Positions 24,844 to 34,095 are shown, numbered from the stretch's first letter. The stretch is DNA of 64,000 bases from an uncultured Selenomonadales bacterium (GCA_937901445.1 CALDHY010000007.1:1-64000), one strand, 5' to 3'. The notes: generated from the letters alone by a model not told the origin. A program made the numbers and translations.

Positions 24844-25229
24844 AAATGGAAATGGTTCATCATTTTTTCGGTAAGCGATTTTGAATCGTCGTTTTTGTGC
24901 GTCAACAGATATTTTAAAGCCGTTCGGTTGAAGAATGAAGTTATTGGCACGTAGCGATTATATTTTCTGAAGTCGCCCCATTTCATCAGCTTTTTGTGCA
25001 AAGTTTTTATATCGTCAATCGTGGCGTTATTATCTTGTAAAATTTTATTCAGCCAAAAATCCTCGCGCAGGGCGTCAAAAATTTCTTGAATCAGCGCGGG
25101 GTTATTTTTATCGTTTTCGTACTTTTCGATTAGCGCAACAGATTTTCTTGACATTTTCAACGCGCGGTAAGTTCCGCCTATAAAAATAATCGTTGCGGTT
25201 ATCAGAATTATAATTAAAAAGTATTGCAT
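24840..25229 (-). CDS. Membrane-anchored protein of unknown function
   Basis: 129 residues. An N-terminal membrane helix (QYFLIIILITATIIFIGGTY) is followed by a cytoplasmic or external helical region rich in Lys/Asn/Asp (KSVALIEKYENDKNN, FWLNKILQDNNATIDDIKTLHKKLMKW). No family recognised. The start at 25229 follows GAAGGAGT; the seven-residue longer frame does not fit. The stop codon is the first TAA of a heptamer array. Confidence 0.6.
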   Translation of the reverse strand: MQYFLIIILITATIIFIGGTYRALKMSRKSVALIEKYENDKNNPALIQEIFDALREDFWLNKILQDNNATIDDIKTLHKKLMKWGDFRKYNRYVPITSFFNRTALKYLLTHKNDDSKSLTEKMMNHFHF

Positions 25230-25329
25230 TGCTACTCCTTCAATATTCACAATTCCTGTAAACTGTGCTATTATTTTTCAGTAAACAAACTATAAAAATA
25301 TTTTAACACAAAGGCGGTGTTTTCACAAA

Positions 25330-26049
25330 ATGAAAAGTGCGCAGGGAATTTTTTATGGTATTGGAGTTGGTCCCGGCGACCCTGAACTTTTGACTGTAAA
25401 AGCAATTAACGCCATTAAAAATTCTAACTTCATAATCGCACCAAAAACCGAAAAAAAATCTGACAGCCTCGCCTTGACTATCGCCGCGCCTTACCTTCGC
25501 GCAGATGTTCAAATTGTTTATCAAACTTTTCCAATGGTCAAGAATTTTGAAGAATCGCCGGAACTTTTTGAAGGCAACGTAACAGAAATTTTAAAATACC
25601 TGCGCGACGGGCAAAATGTAGGATTCTTGACATTGGGCGACCCGCTTTTTTTCAGCACGTACATTTATATTTTTAAACTGCTGAAAAAATCCGGCGTGCA
25701 AATTGAAACTGTGGCGGGCGTGCCTGCGTTTCTTGCCATTGCCGCAAAAATTGGTTATCCGCTCGCTTGCGGCAACGATATTCTGTCAATCATACCGGCA
25801 ACCGCTGATACTGAAAAAATTTCCGCCGCGCTGAAAAATTCTGATGCTGCCGTTTTAATGAAAGTCTACAAAAATTTTGGCGAAGTTACAGAAATTCTCA
25901 ACGCCGAAAATCTTTCAGAAAACGCCGTGTTGGTTAGTCGTTGCGGGCTCGAAGGCGAAAAAATTTCTGACGATATTAATTCTTTAAAAAATGAAAAACT
26001 TAATTATTTGTCTACAATCCTTACAAGCAAATCAAAAGTAAAATCTTGA
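25330..26049 (+). CDS. cbiL: Precorrin-2 / cobalt-factor II C20-methyltransferase
   Basis: SAM-dependent methylation at C20 in corrin ring formation. The 239 residues show the tetrapyrrole methylase pattern: FYGIGVGPGDPELLTVKA, FLTLGDPLFFSTY, VAGVPAFLAIAAKIGYPLA, and VLMKVYKNF. The C-terminus is typical of CbiL/CobI. It stands alone rather than in a cob operon, in a window that also has cobalamin-dependent methylmalonyl-CoA mutase. Anaerobic versus aerobic branch cannot be told from the sequence; anaerobic is likely. Confidence 0.88.
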   Translation: MKSAQGIFYGIGVGPGDPELLTVKAINAIKNSNFIIAPKTEKKSDSLALTIAAPYLRADVQIVYQTFPMVKNFEESPELFEGNVTEILKYLRDGQNVGFLTLGDPLFFSTYIYIFKLLKKSGVQIETVAGVPAFLAIAAKIGYPLACGNDILSIIPATADTEKISAALKNSDAAVLMKVYKNFGEVTEILNAENLSENAVLVSRCGLEGEKISDDINSLKNEKLNYLSTILTSKSKVKS

Positions 26050-26074
26050 AAATATTTATTCAATGGTGTAGAAT
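26046..26074 (+). promoter_or_regulatory. Promoter of the YopX-like gene
   Basis: TTGAAA (26046-26051), 17 bp, TAGAAT (26069-26074), 34 bp before the ATG at 26108. Confidence 0.5.
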
Positions 26075-26107
26075 TTATCAGAAAACTTTGAAAGGGAGGT
26101 GTTTATT

Positions 26108-26593
26108 ATGGCTGAACGTGAAATTAAATACCGCGGCTTGAAAACGTTTCAAATATTCAACGGCGAAACCAACAGTGTTTGGATATACGGCTTTTATTTA
26201 AAGCGCGGGACATATGGAGATCCCGGTCCTCAAGCGCATATTTTTGTTTACGAAAACGGCTATGAAGGTTATCGCGTTGAAGCCGAAACAATAGGACAAT
26301 TTACCGGTCTTTTGGATAAGGACGGGCACGAAATTTACGAAGATGACATTATTTCTTTTGACAACGGCAATATTGGAATTGTAGAATTTTCAAGCGGTTG
26401 CTTTATGGTAAGGTACGGTAAAAATAATGTAACGCGTTCACTGTATGAAATTCATAATTGGAGCGTCAAAATTTTGGGAAATCGTTTTGAAAATCCTGAA
26501 CTGCTTGTCGGGCAAACTGTTTCCAAGTCAACAATGGACGACCCGCAAGCGATTCATATTTTCAAGTCGATGACGTACGAAAGGAGCGAATGA
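26108..26593 (+). CDS. YopX-family protein (phage-type)
   Basis: 161 residues. It has the YopX family core (PF09643 type): IKYRGLKTFQ, then IGQFTGLLDKDGHEIYEDDI followed by IISFDNGNIGIVEF. YopX proteins are common in phages and prophages of Firmicutes; function unknown. The start is set by GGGAGGTG. It is followed one base after its stop by an exported-protein gene, so it may be domesticated rather than part of a prophage; no other phage genes adjoin. Confidence 0.78.
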   Translation: MAEREIKYRGLKTFQIFNGETNSVWIYGFYLKRGTYGDPGPQAHIFVYENGYEGYRVEAETIGQFTGLLDKDGHEIYEDDIISFDNGNIGIVEFSSGCFMVRYGKNNVTRSLYEIHNWSVKILGNRFENPELLVGQTVSKSTMDDPQAIHIFKSMTYERSE

Positions 26594-27133
26594 ATGTTTT
26601 CAAAAACTCTGATTGGTACTGCCCTTATCGGCTTTATTTTTTTCTCTAATACTGCCGAAGCTTACGACTTGCCAAAAATTTTTCCGGATAACAAAGATAT
26701 TGAATATACGCCAATTGGTGTAAGTGATTGGACAAGCCACGAAATTTTTTTACAAAAAATTGAACGCCTGCTTGCCGAAAATGAAAACCTTCCGGCGTCT
26801 TCAAAGGAACGAATTAACAACGATAAAAATTTGGTGTTTGTAGCTTTTTACAAGGGCAATGCTTATTTTCTTGACAGATACTCAATCAAAGTTACAAAAA
26901 ATAATTCCAACAAAAAAACCTGGAAACAACACATTTACCCTATCGGGCGGGGAATTTCCCCAAAAAATTCGGCGCGTACCGTACAAAAATTTTGCTACCA
27001 AAACGGCGAAACTTACAATTCGACGCGGCGCAGTAACAAAATTTCTGAAGTTGAAAATGCTGACGATAAAAAATTTTTGGCGGAATGTTTCAAAGTAGGC
27101 TACTACTACGCTTTTAAAAAAGAACTTAATTAA
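26594..27133 (+). CDS. Exported protein of unknown function
   Basis: 179 residues with a signal peptide (FSKTLIGTALIGFIFFSNTAEA). The mature part is rich in Lys/Asn/Tyr, with two cysteines (KFCYQ, AECFKVGYYYAF) that may pair. No family recognised. The ATG follows TGA of the YopX-like gene immediately, with AAGGAGCG as ribosome site, so both are translated from one transcript. Confidence 0.65.
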   Translation: MFSKTLIGTALIGFIFFSNTAEAYDLPKIFPDNKDIEYTPIGVSDWTSHEIFLQKIERLLAENENLPASSKERINNDKNLVFVAFYKGNAYFLDRYSIKVTKNNSNKKTWKQHIYPIGRGISPKNSARTVQKFCYQNGETYNSTRRSNKISEVENADDKKFLAECFKVGYYYAFKKELN

Positions 27134-27271
27134 TGAAACTTGAATTTCAAAAAGTTCAGCGGCGAAAAGAAATTTTGGTTGAAAATACTTGAAAGTAAAA
27201 ATTTCAGCGGCGAAATAATTTTCGGTTGAACGGTAATTTTGAAATGAAAGTTTCCGACATTTTAAGAATTT

Positions 27272-27300
27272 TTGACAAAGTTTTTAATTGATATTATAAT
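27272..27300 (+). promoter_or_regulatory. Promoter of metY
   Basis: TTGACA (27272-27277), 17 bp, TATAAT (27295-27300). The leader to the ATG is about 100 bases and carries two near-copies of TGCGCTTATAATTT. I see no SAM riboswitch or T-box. Confidence 0.7.
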
Positions 27301-27407
27301 TGCGCTTATAATTTCTTAGCGTTGAGTAAAAATATTTTTGACGCGGCAGGGGCGAGGGAATTTTTTGCAAATGCGCTTGTAATTTTTCAATGAAAGAGGT
27401 TTTTAGA

Positions 27408-28700
27408 ATGAGTGAAAATCGCAAGTACAAATTTGAAACATTGCAGTTGCACGCAGGGCAGGAAACTCCCGACCCCGTGACTGACGCGCGCGCAGTTCCA
27501 ATTTATCAAACTACTTCCTACGTGTTTCATAATTGCCAAGACGCGGCAGACCGTTTCGGCTTAAAGGCAGGCGGCAACATTTACGGGCGTTTGACAAATC
27601 CTACTCAAGATGTTTTTGAACGCAGAATAGCGGCGTTAGAGGGCGGCTCGGCGGCGTTGGCAGTGGCGTCCGGTGCGGCGGCTGTTACGTACACAGTGCA
27701 AGCTCTCGCTCACAAAGGCGATCATATCGTCGCGGCAACCACGATTTACGGCGGCACGTTCAATCTTTTTGAACATACTTTCAGAGATTTTGGAATTGAT
27801 ACAACTTTTGTAAATCCTGCTGAAGGCGCGGAAGTTTTTGAAAAGGCAATTCAAGATAACACGCAATTAATTTTTATTGAATCTGTAGGCAACCCCAACG
27901 CAACTTTGATTGACATTAAAGCCGTTGCTGACATTGCGCACAAACATAAAATCCCGCTTGTTATCGATAATACTTTTGCCACGCCATATCAAATTCGCCC
28001 GTTCGAGTACGGCGCAGATATTGTTGTACATTCGGCTACAAAGTTTATCGGCGGGCATGGTACAACGCTCGGCGGCGTCATTGTTGAAGGCGGCAAATTT
28101 GATTGGGAAAAATCCGGCAGATTCAGTTGGCTTGTTGAACCTAATCCGAGTTATCACGGCGTAAGCTTTTATAAGGCATTGGGCGCGGCGGCGTTTGTAA
28201 CTTATATTCGTGCAATTTTGTTAAGAGATATGGGCGCGGCAATTTCGCCTTTCAATGCATTTTTACTTTTGCAAGGCGCGGAAACTCTTTCATTGCGCGT
28301 CGAACGCCACGTTGAAAACGCCTTGAAAGTTGTTGACTACCTTGCAAAAAATCCTAAGGTTGAAAAAGTCAATCACCCCGCGTTGAAAAATCATCCCGAC
28401 CATAAACTTTACAAAAAATATTTCCCTAAAGGCGGCATTTCAATTTTTACATTTGAGATTAAAGGCGGCGCGGACGCGGCAAAAAAGTTCATCGACAACT
28501 TGAAAATTTTCTCGTTGCTTGCTAATGTTGCTGACGTTAAATCGCTTGTCATTCATCCGGCGTCAACCACTCATTCACAAATGACTGAAGAGGAATTGCT
28601 CGGCTCCGGCATCACGCCCGCCACAATTCGCCTTTCAATCGGTACTGAACACATTGACGATATTATTGCAGATTTAGAATTAGGCTTTTCGGCTATCTGA
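27408..28700 (+). CDS. metY: O-acetylhomoserine sulfhydrylase
   Basis: PLP enzyme forming homocysteine from O-acetylhomoserine and sulfide. The 430 residues are of the long MetY/Cys-Met type: ETLQLHAGQETPDPVTDARAVPIYQTTSYVF at the start, GNIYGRLTNPTQDVFERRIAALEGG, the PLP lysine in VHSATKFIGGHGTTLGG, and SLVIHPASTTHSQMTEEEL. The start is set by AAAGAGGT. It has its own promoter and terminator. Confidence 0.95.
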   Translation: MSENRKYKFETLQLHAGQETPDPVTDARAVPIYQTTSYVFHNCQDAADRFGLKAGGNIYGRLTNPTQDVFERRIAALEGGSAALAVASGAAAVTYTVQALAHKGDHIVAATTIYGGTFNLFEHTFRDFGIDTTFVNPAEGAEVFEKAIQDNTQLIFIESVGNPNATLIDIKAVADIAHKHKIPLVIDNTFATPYQIRPFEYGADIVVHSATKFIGGHGTTLGGVIVEGGKFDWEKSGRFSWLVEPNPSYHGVSFYKALGAAAFVTYIRAILLRDMGAAISPFNAFLLLQGAETLSLRVERHVENALKVVDYLAKNPKVEKVNHPALKNHPDHKLYKKYFPKGGISIFTFEIKGGADAAKKFIDNLKIFSLLANVADVKSLVIHPASTTHSQMTEEELLGSGITPATIRLSIGTEHIDDIIADLELGFSAI

Positions 28701-28723
28701 AAAATTTATATTTTAATACTTTT

Positions 28724-28751
28724 GGTAAGCGGCGGCTTGCCGTTTTTTTTT
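28724..28751 (+). terminator. Terminator of metY
   Basis: GGTAAGC pairs with GCTTGCC (one G-T) around GGCG, followed by a T10 run. Confidence 0.85.
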
Positions 28752-28816
28752 GCAGGAAATTTTTAAAGAATTGCAGAATACTTGACGCAATAATTTTTGA
28801 AGGAGTGATTAATTTT

Positions 28817-29695
28817 ATGCTTCATACTTTACAGAATGACGTTTTAAAAATTACGGTTGCAGATCACGGCGCGGAATTAAAATCAATTACCGGCGTTTCT
28901 GACGGCACGGAATATCTTCATAACGGCGACCCGCAATACTGGAAATATACTTCACCGGTACTGTTCCCGTTCGTCGGTAAAGTTGTAAACAACAAATACC
29001 GCGTCGAAGGCAAAGAATACGAATTGCCCCAACACGGCTTCGCCCGCACTTCAGAATTTAATTGCATACGCGAGGCAAAGGATGAAGTTGCTTTTCGTTT
29101 GCAGTGGAGCGAAGAAACTTTAAAAGTTTACCCCTATAAATTTATGCTGGAAATTGCCTACATTCTGCGCGATAATCGAGTTGAGGTAATGTGGACGGTT
29201 GAAAATCTTGACAATAAGACAATGTATTTTTCCATTGGCGCGCATCCCGCGTTGAAGTGCCCGATTGTTGACGGCGAAAATTTTGACGACTGCTATTTAA
29301 AATTTGACGTTGCAGAAAAATCATCCAGAATTTTACTTGCGGCAAACGGCAACCTTTCACATAATCGCGTACCGACGCTTGACGGCAAAGAATTAAATCT
29401 GAACTACGAACTTTTCAAGGGCGATGCACTTGTTTTTGACGATTTAAAATCTGAAGAAATTTCAATCTGTTCCCGCAAAAGTTCAAAGTCAATTACAATC
29501 CGCGCAATGCATTTCCCCTATATGGGAATTTGGACTCCGGCAAAAGGCGGCGCGCCTTTACTTTGCATTGAGCCGTGGCTCGGACATGCAGACTACGAAG
29601 ATTTTACCGGCGAATTTTCGGAAAAGGAAGGCATTAATAAAATTCCTGTCGGTGAATCCTTCGACGCCGGCTACAGTTTCATTATCAACGAGTGA
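28817..29695 (+). CDS. Aldose 1-epimerase family protein (LacX/YeaD-like)
   Basis: 292 residues with the galactose mutarotase-like beta-sandwich signature: DHGAELKSI, YWKYTSPVLFPFVGKV, LPQHGFARTSEF, the catalytic-type His in FSIGAHPALKCP, and IEPWLGHADYEDF. LacX-type proteins act on sugar or sugar-phosphate anomers; substrate unknown. ATG 28817 is chosen since the GTG at 28805 overlaps AAGGAG. The WcbI-like gene follows 6 bp after. Confidence 0.88.
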   Translation: MLHTLQNDVLKITVADHGAELKSITGVSDGTEYLHNGDPQYWKYTSPVLFPFVGKVVNNKYRVEGKEYELPQHGFARTSEFNCIREAKDEVAFRLQWSEETLKVYPYKFMLEIAYILRDNRVEVMWTVENLDNKTMYFSIGAHPALKCPIVDGENFDDCYLKFDVAEKSSRILLAANGNLSHNRVPTLDGKELNLNYELFKGDALVFDDLKSEEISICSRKSSKSITIRAMHFPYMGIWTPAKGGAPLLCIEPWLGHADYEDFTGEFSEKEGINKIPVGESFDAGYSFIINE

Positions 29696-29701
29696 TTTAA
29701 A

Positions 29702-30752
29702 ATGTACGAATATTCCTTTACAGTCAATGGCGCGGACGGCAAAAAATATCAACTGGATTTTAATGACGTTGAATTTGATTATGTTGCTTGCAGAAATATT
29801 TTGCCGGAAAATGCTTGCCTTGAAATAATCGACTATATCAAGAAAGAATCCGCAAAAAAAATTGCAATTATCTATGGCAACTGTCAAGTTGGAAAATTAA
29901 AGCGTTTTTTACTTAATCATAAAATTTTTACCGAAAAATATTTTACAGTTAAAATACCGGAAGTTTGCAATTATCTGAACGATACACTGATTGGCTACTT
30001 TCAAGAAAATTTCTGGAGCTTTTGCGATTTACTGATAAGCCAACGCGTCAAAAAAGATAATCGCTTCAGCCCGTTTGTTGCCACGCAAGATTTACCTTCG
30101 CGTTTGCCGGAAAGTGCAAAAATTATTTGGATTCCGAATGTTTACTTTGACGGCTATTTTCCGCAGAACATAAGTAACGAACATAATACGGGGCAAAATA
30201 TTCATCAGAGCGGCTTTTTCCCAAGCGGCGATAAATATGTTGATGCCTTCCTGAAAAACGGGGGGGGGGCGGCAGTACGCCATTTCTGAACTTGTTGAAT
30301 ATATCACGGCTCAAAATTTTATTTCAGAATCTGAAGTTTTAGCCGGTGTCGAAAAATCTTTTGCCGAATTGAAAAAGCGTGAATGGGCGTGCGATATTCG
30401 TATGTTGGATTTTGTTATTGACAATTACAAGCGGCAAATTTTTTATTCGCCGAATCATCCGACGCAAAATGTAATTTTGGAACTTGCGCGCAGGATTTTA
30501 AAATTTATTGATATTAGCGACGCAAGCTTTCAAAATACAGATTATTTGTTGAGTGAAAAAGCCTCCCTTGTTGGACAAGACATACCAATTTACCCTAAGG
30601 TTAAGGAAATTTTGGGCTTGAAGGATTCGTTGGAAGTTTTCTACGCCAACAGATATATGCCGACAGATTTTAGATTTTTCCGCGCAAACTATGTTGATTT
30701 TTTGGTTGCATACGCCAAAACTTGTTGGAAAGATAAACTGATACTTGACTAA
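29702..30752 (+). CDS. WcbI-like polysaccharide biosynthesis protein, split by a G10 tract
   Basis: As sequenced, the first frame gives 195 residues and stops at 30287-30289, shortly after ten consecutive G (30260-30269). A second open frame runs from the tract to 30752. Deleting one G joins them into one protein of 349 residues. The N-terminal half has KIAIIYGNCQVGKLKRFLLN, the GNCQ signature of the WcbI domain. WcbI-type proteins act in capsule or LPS modification. The restored junction reads FLKNGGGRQYAISELVEYI, a natural helix. So it is one gene in an off phase, a recent pseudogene, or a homopolymer sequencing error. It is downstream of an aldose epimerase. Confidence 0.75.
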
Positions 30753-30902
30753 CATTTGAAACGCTCTCAAACGCGCAGAATTGCCCCTGTTGTGCGTCGA
30801 AAAATTTTTTAAGTAAGTTTTACCTTGAATGAAGAAACGCCGCTTACAGGGCTTGTCAGCCGCCTTTAAATTGACGTTAAAACTTTTCGGACAAAAAATA
30901 AA

Positions 30903-30928
30903 CCGCCTCGAAAAAGGCGGCTTTTTTA
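30903..30928. terminator. Bidirectional terminator
   Basis: CCGCCT pairs with AGGCGG around CGAAAA, with T or A runs on both sides. It lies between the WcbI-like gene and the convergent EAL gene. Confidence 0.8.
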
Positions 30929-30946
30929 TTTCGTCAAAACTTAAAA

Positions 30947-33919
30947 TTAATCGTCAACGCCGGAAGTAGCGTGCGCAACTTCAGCATTGCGTTTTTCAAA
31001 GAACGCTACAAAATCTGCAACCGGCAACGGCTTACAATTCAAAAATCCTTGCCCCAAGTAACAGCCGAGTTCAAGTAACAAATTTTCTTGTTCGACAGTT
31101 TCAATACCTTCACAAATAACTCTCATTTTTAAAGACTTGCCAAGTTTAATGACGTTGCCGAGAATTTGGCGCATTCTTGCAGAAGTATCCGCGCCGACCA
31201 AAATTGAACGGTCGATTTTCAAAACGTCCATTGGCAAATTTCCAAGCATCGTGTAGCTTGAATAACCGCTGCCGAAATCGTCAACAGAAATTGTAAAGCC
31301 TAAATCGTGCAAGCCTTTAATAATTTCAGCTGCGCTTGCCTGCCCGCTCTTTGAATCGAAGTCGCCAAAAACAGTTTCTGTAACTTCCAATTCGATTAAG
31401 CCGCGCGGCAATTTGTATTTTTCAACAATCGCCTTCATTTTATCAAGGTAGCCTTCTTCAGTCATATGCAGGCGGGACTGATTAACTGAAATTGGTACAA
31501 CTTCCTTTCCGGCGTCAAGGCGTTCCCTTTGAAGTTGACAAGTTTTTTCTAAAAGGTAATGGTCAACCGGAATTACAAAGCCGTTTTGTTCAAAAAGCGG
31601 AATAAATTTACCGGGCGGCATAAATCCCAATTCGGGGCTAATCCAACGTACGAGGGCTTCTGCGCCGACAATTCGACGAGTGCGAATATCATATTTCGGC
31701 TGATACCACGCTTGAAATTCGCCGTCGCGCAGGGCTTGTTCCATTCGGCTTTCAATAGTATGTTGCATTGTAAGTTGTTCTTCAAGTTTTTCATCGAAAA
31801 CAACAACGTTGCCGGAATTTTGATGACAAGCGATAACTGCGCGATCAATCGCCTGTTGAACATAAAGCATTCTGGTATAAGCACTGATACCGGCGTGAAT
31901 CTGCAAAACTATTTTAGAATTGGAGTCAGCCGTTTCCATGTAGCTGTACTTTTGAACGGCATTTTCAGCCCACGCCTTGATATTTTCGACAGTGTCAGAT
32001 TTACAGAAGCAAACTAAATGTTCAACGTCAATACCTGCCGCCACGAAGATAACCGGCTCTTCCTGTTGCATTCCTTGTGACATTGCCATAAATTGTTTGT
32101 CGATAATTTTTCGCCCGTATTCTTTGGCAACCGTTGCCGCGCTTGCCATTGAGAAAATTACAAAAAAAGTTTGCAAACCCTTATTGTCATTTTCAATATT
32201 TTCATATTCAACCGGCACGTTTTGTTCAAGCCAAGGAACATTCGGCAGATTGTAGCGTAAATCTGTATAAGCCATATGTTCAATAAGTTCAACGTGTTTT
32301 TTCTTCATGCGGTTACGATATACGAAAAATCCTCCTATCGCCGCAAGCAAAATTAAAAGCGCAATGAAAACTCTAAGCGGGTGATGATACAGGAGCCATT
32401 CCGGCGTAATATTTACTTCGACTTGCTGATATTTGTTGAGAGAATCACGAATCCAATCCGCGTCAATGTGTCCTAAAGATTTATTGAGAATTTGCCAAAG
32501 GTGTTGGTCGTCTTTATCGTAAACGCCGAAACTTACCGGCTCGGAATAAACCGCTTCAGACGCCGGCGTCAGCATATATGTACCGGAATTTTCAACAACA
32601 GAATTTAAAGAATTGCGGCGAATGTATGTAATATCTGCGCGCCCTTCGGCAACTGCAACCATTGCGGCTTCCGGCGAAGAAACGCTTAATCTTCTTTCGG
32701 CGGGGTACATTTCATAAATAAAAGCTTCAGTATGAAACATATCATCCATACAAGCAACGATAAAGTTTGAAGTGTCTTTTTCTAAATCGCCTTCACGAGT
32801 AACGGGAACATAATCCATTGACAAGTACGACTGCGTAGGTTTCATATTGAAATTTTCAGCCCAGCTGTAATCGCAAACTGCATCAACTATAAAATCGACT
32901 TCCCCATTTTTAATTAATTCGGCAGTTTCTGCGATTGAGCTTGTCGGTACAATTTCAATTTCAATATTTAAATCTTGAGAAATTTTTTTAATAATGTCAG
33001 GGAAAACGCCTACAAATTCGCCGTTGCTGTTGTAGTAAGCGTAGGGTTGACGGTGGAGGAAAATTGCAGTGCGCAGTTTTTTGCGTTCGGCGAGGTATTC
33101 TTTTTCACTTTTGCTAAGAATCAGCGGCGCGCCGTCAGTATGCAAATATTTTTGATTTAATTTATCACGAATATTTGACTGATTCAAAAGCATTTGATCC
33201 ATTGCCATATTTAAGCGGTTATACAATTCGGGGTTGCCGTTACGAACTGAAAGGCGGTAACTTTGCCTGTCGAAAAGTGCAATGACATTTTCATTTTCAC
33301 GCGGGTTTAATTTTGGCAAAACGTAGCCGTCAACTTCGCCGCGTGCAAAGGCGTCCTGCAATTCTCCCAATGTTTGAAAAGTTGTCATTTCATAGGTAAA
33401 GCCTTCAGCCTGCGCAATTCCGGCAAGTCCCGGCGTAGGATAATTTGAGGCTAAGCCGCCGAGTTTCATATTGGGTTTAACGCCGTCATCAGAAACTACA
33501 AGCTCCATTGGAAAACGCCCTATAACGTGATCCGTGCGGGTGGCATTTGTAAGTTGGTGATAATCGCCGGGCATTCCCGGCGCAACGTCAATTTCGCCGC
33601 GTTCCATTGCTCCGACCAAGTCTATCCAATTTTCAAATTCCACGTACTCAAAATTACAGTGCGCGTAATTGGATAAAAACTCCATATACTCGTAGCCGTA
33701 ACCTATTTTGTGACCCGGTCGGTTTTCTTCGACAAAGCCGGTATTTTTGACATAACCGACTTTAACCGTGCCGATAAATTTTGAAATTTCGGATTCTGTT
33801 TGAATTTCAGTCGGTTCACGTACGGCGTTATCTGTTACGGGCGCGCTTTCTAAGTGTCCCCAAAACAAACTGCCGGCTACAAGTATTGCTCCCAAAAAGA
33901 TTTTTATATTTTTGTGCAT
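30947..33919 (-). CDS. Double solute-binding sensor with degenerate GGDEF and intact EAL domain
   Basis: 990 residues. Signal/anchor helix (IFLGAILVAGSLFWG); two tandem SBP_bac_3-type periplasmic domains (about 50-265 and 280-510); a membrane helix (about 525-545, VFIALLILLAAIGGFFVYR); a GGDEF-like domain in which the active motif is replaced by AAGIDVEH; then an EAL domain. The EAL part keeps AEALVRW, SVNQSR, ELEVTE, VDDFGSGYSS, LKIDRSIL, EGIETVEQ and GQGFLNCKPLP, so cyclic-di-GMP hydrolysis is expected. Ligands are probably amino-acid-like. ATG 33919 follows GGGGTGT; a 30-residue longer frame lacks a site. The likely output is control of motility. Confidence 0.92.
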   Translation of the reverse strand: MHKNIKIFLGAILVAGSLFWGHLESAPVTDNAVREPTEIQTESEISKFIGTVKVGYVKNTGFVEENRPGHKIGYGYEYMEFLSNYAHCNFEYVEFENWIDLVGAMERGEIDVAPGMPGDYHQLTNATRTDHVIGRFPMELVVSDDGVKPNMKLGGLASNYPTPGLAGIAQAEGFTYEMTTFQTLGELQDAFARGEVDGYVLPKLNPRENENVIALFDRQSYRLSVRNGNPELYNRLNMAMDQMLLNQSNIRDKLNQKYLHTDGAPLILSKSEKEYLAERKKLRTAIFLHRQPYAYYNSNGEFVGVFPDIIKKISQDLNIEIEIVPTSSIAETAELIKNGEVDFIVDAVCDYSWAENFNMKPTQSYLSMDYVPVTREGDLEKDTSNFIVACMDDMFHTEAFIYEMYPAERRLSVSSPEAAMVAVAEGRADITYIRRNSLNSVVENSGTYMLTPASEAVYSEPVSFGVYDKDDQHLWQILNKSLGHIDADWIRDSLNKYQQVEVNITPEWLLYHHPLRVFIALLILLAAIGGFFVYRNRMKKKHVELIEHMAYTDLRYNLPNVPWLEQNVPVEYENIENDNKGLQTFFVIFSMASAATVAKEYGRKIIDKQFMAMSQGMQQEEPVIFVAAGIDVEHLVCFCKSDTVENIKAWAENAVQKYSYMETADSNSKIVLQIHAGISAYTRMLYVQQAIDRAVIACHQNSGNVVVFDEKLEEQLTMQHTIESRMEQALRDGEFQAWYQPKYDIRTRRIVGAEALVRWISPELGFMPPGKFIPLFEQNGFVIPVDHYLLEKTCQLQRERLDAGKEVVPISVNQSRLHMTEEGYLDKMKAIVEKYKLPRGLIELEVTETVFGDFDSKSGQASAAEIIKGLHDLGFTISVDDFGSGYSSYTMLGNLPMDVLKIDRSILVGADTSARMRQILGNVIKLGKSLKMRVICEGIETVEQENLLLELGCYLGQGFLNCKPLPVADFVAFFEKRNAEVAHATSGVDD

Positions 33920-33958
33920 AAAATTTACACCCCGTAAATTTATAAAATTTTGAACAGC

Positions 33959-33987
33959 ATTATAACAAGATAAAAAAATTTCTGCAA
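33959..33987 (-). promoter_or_regulatory. Sigma-A type promoter of the EAL gene
   Basis: On the minus strand TTGCAG, 17 bp and TATAAT lie about 40 bases upstream of the ATG. Confidence 0.6.
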
Positions 33988-33992
33988 CAATG

Positions 33993-34020
33993 TTATCGTT
34001 TTTTGTCAACTGAAAGTTTA
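33993..34020 (-). promoter_or_regulatory. Sigma-28-like promoter of the EAL gene
   Basis: On the minus strand TAAACTTT, 12 bp and AACGATAA, close to the flagellar sigma consensus TAAAGTTT-N11-GCCGATAA. The same 12-bp spacing recurs at 54354-54381. Confidence 0.45.
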
Positions 34021-34052
34021 TTTTTGGTTGCTGAAAGTTTTATGAAATTAAA

Positions 34053-34080
34053 AAAGCCCGCCAATTTGACGAACTTTTTT
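34053..34080 (-). terminator. Possible minus-strand terminator upstream of the EAL gene
   Basis: On the minus strand GTTCGTC can pair with GGCGGGC (three G-T pairs) around AAATT, followed by TTTTTT. It would shield the EAL gene from antisense transcripts of the adjacent TA-like locus. Confidence 0.4.
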
Positions 34081-34095
34081 AACGAAAATCTTTCC

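Noticed and set aside
26108-27133. Prophage around the YopX-like gene
   Set aside because: No integrase, structural or lysis genes adjoin; the next gene is a secreted protein.
27301-27407. SAM riboswitch or T-box before metY, and likewise before metN
   Set aside because: No K-turn/pseudoknot pattern, no T-box sequence; only two short repeats are visible.
28741-28751. T10 tract as a slippage site
   Set aside because: It is the U-run of the metY terminator and lies outside coding sequence.
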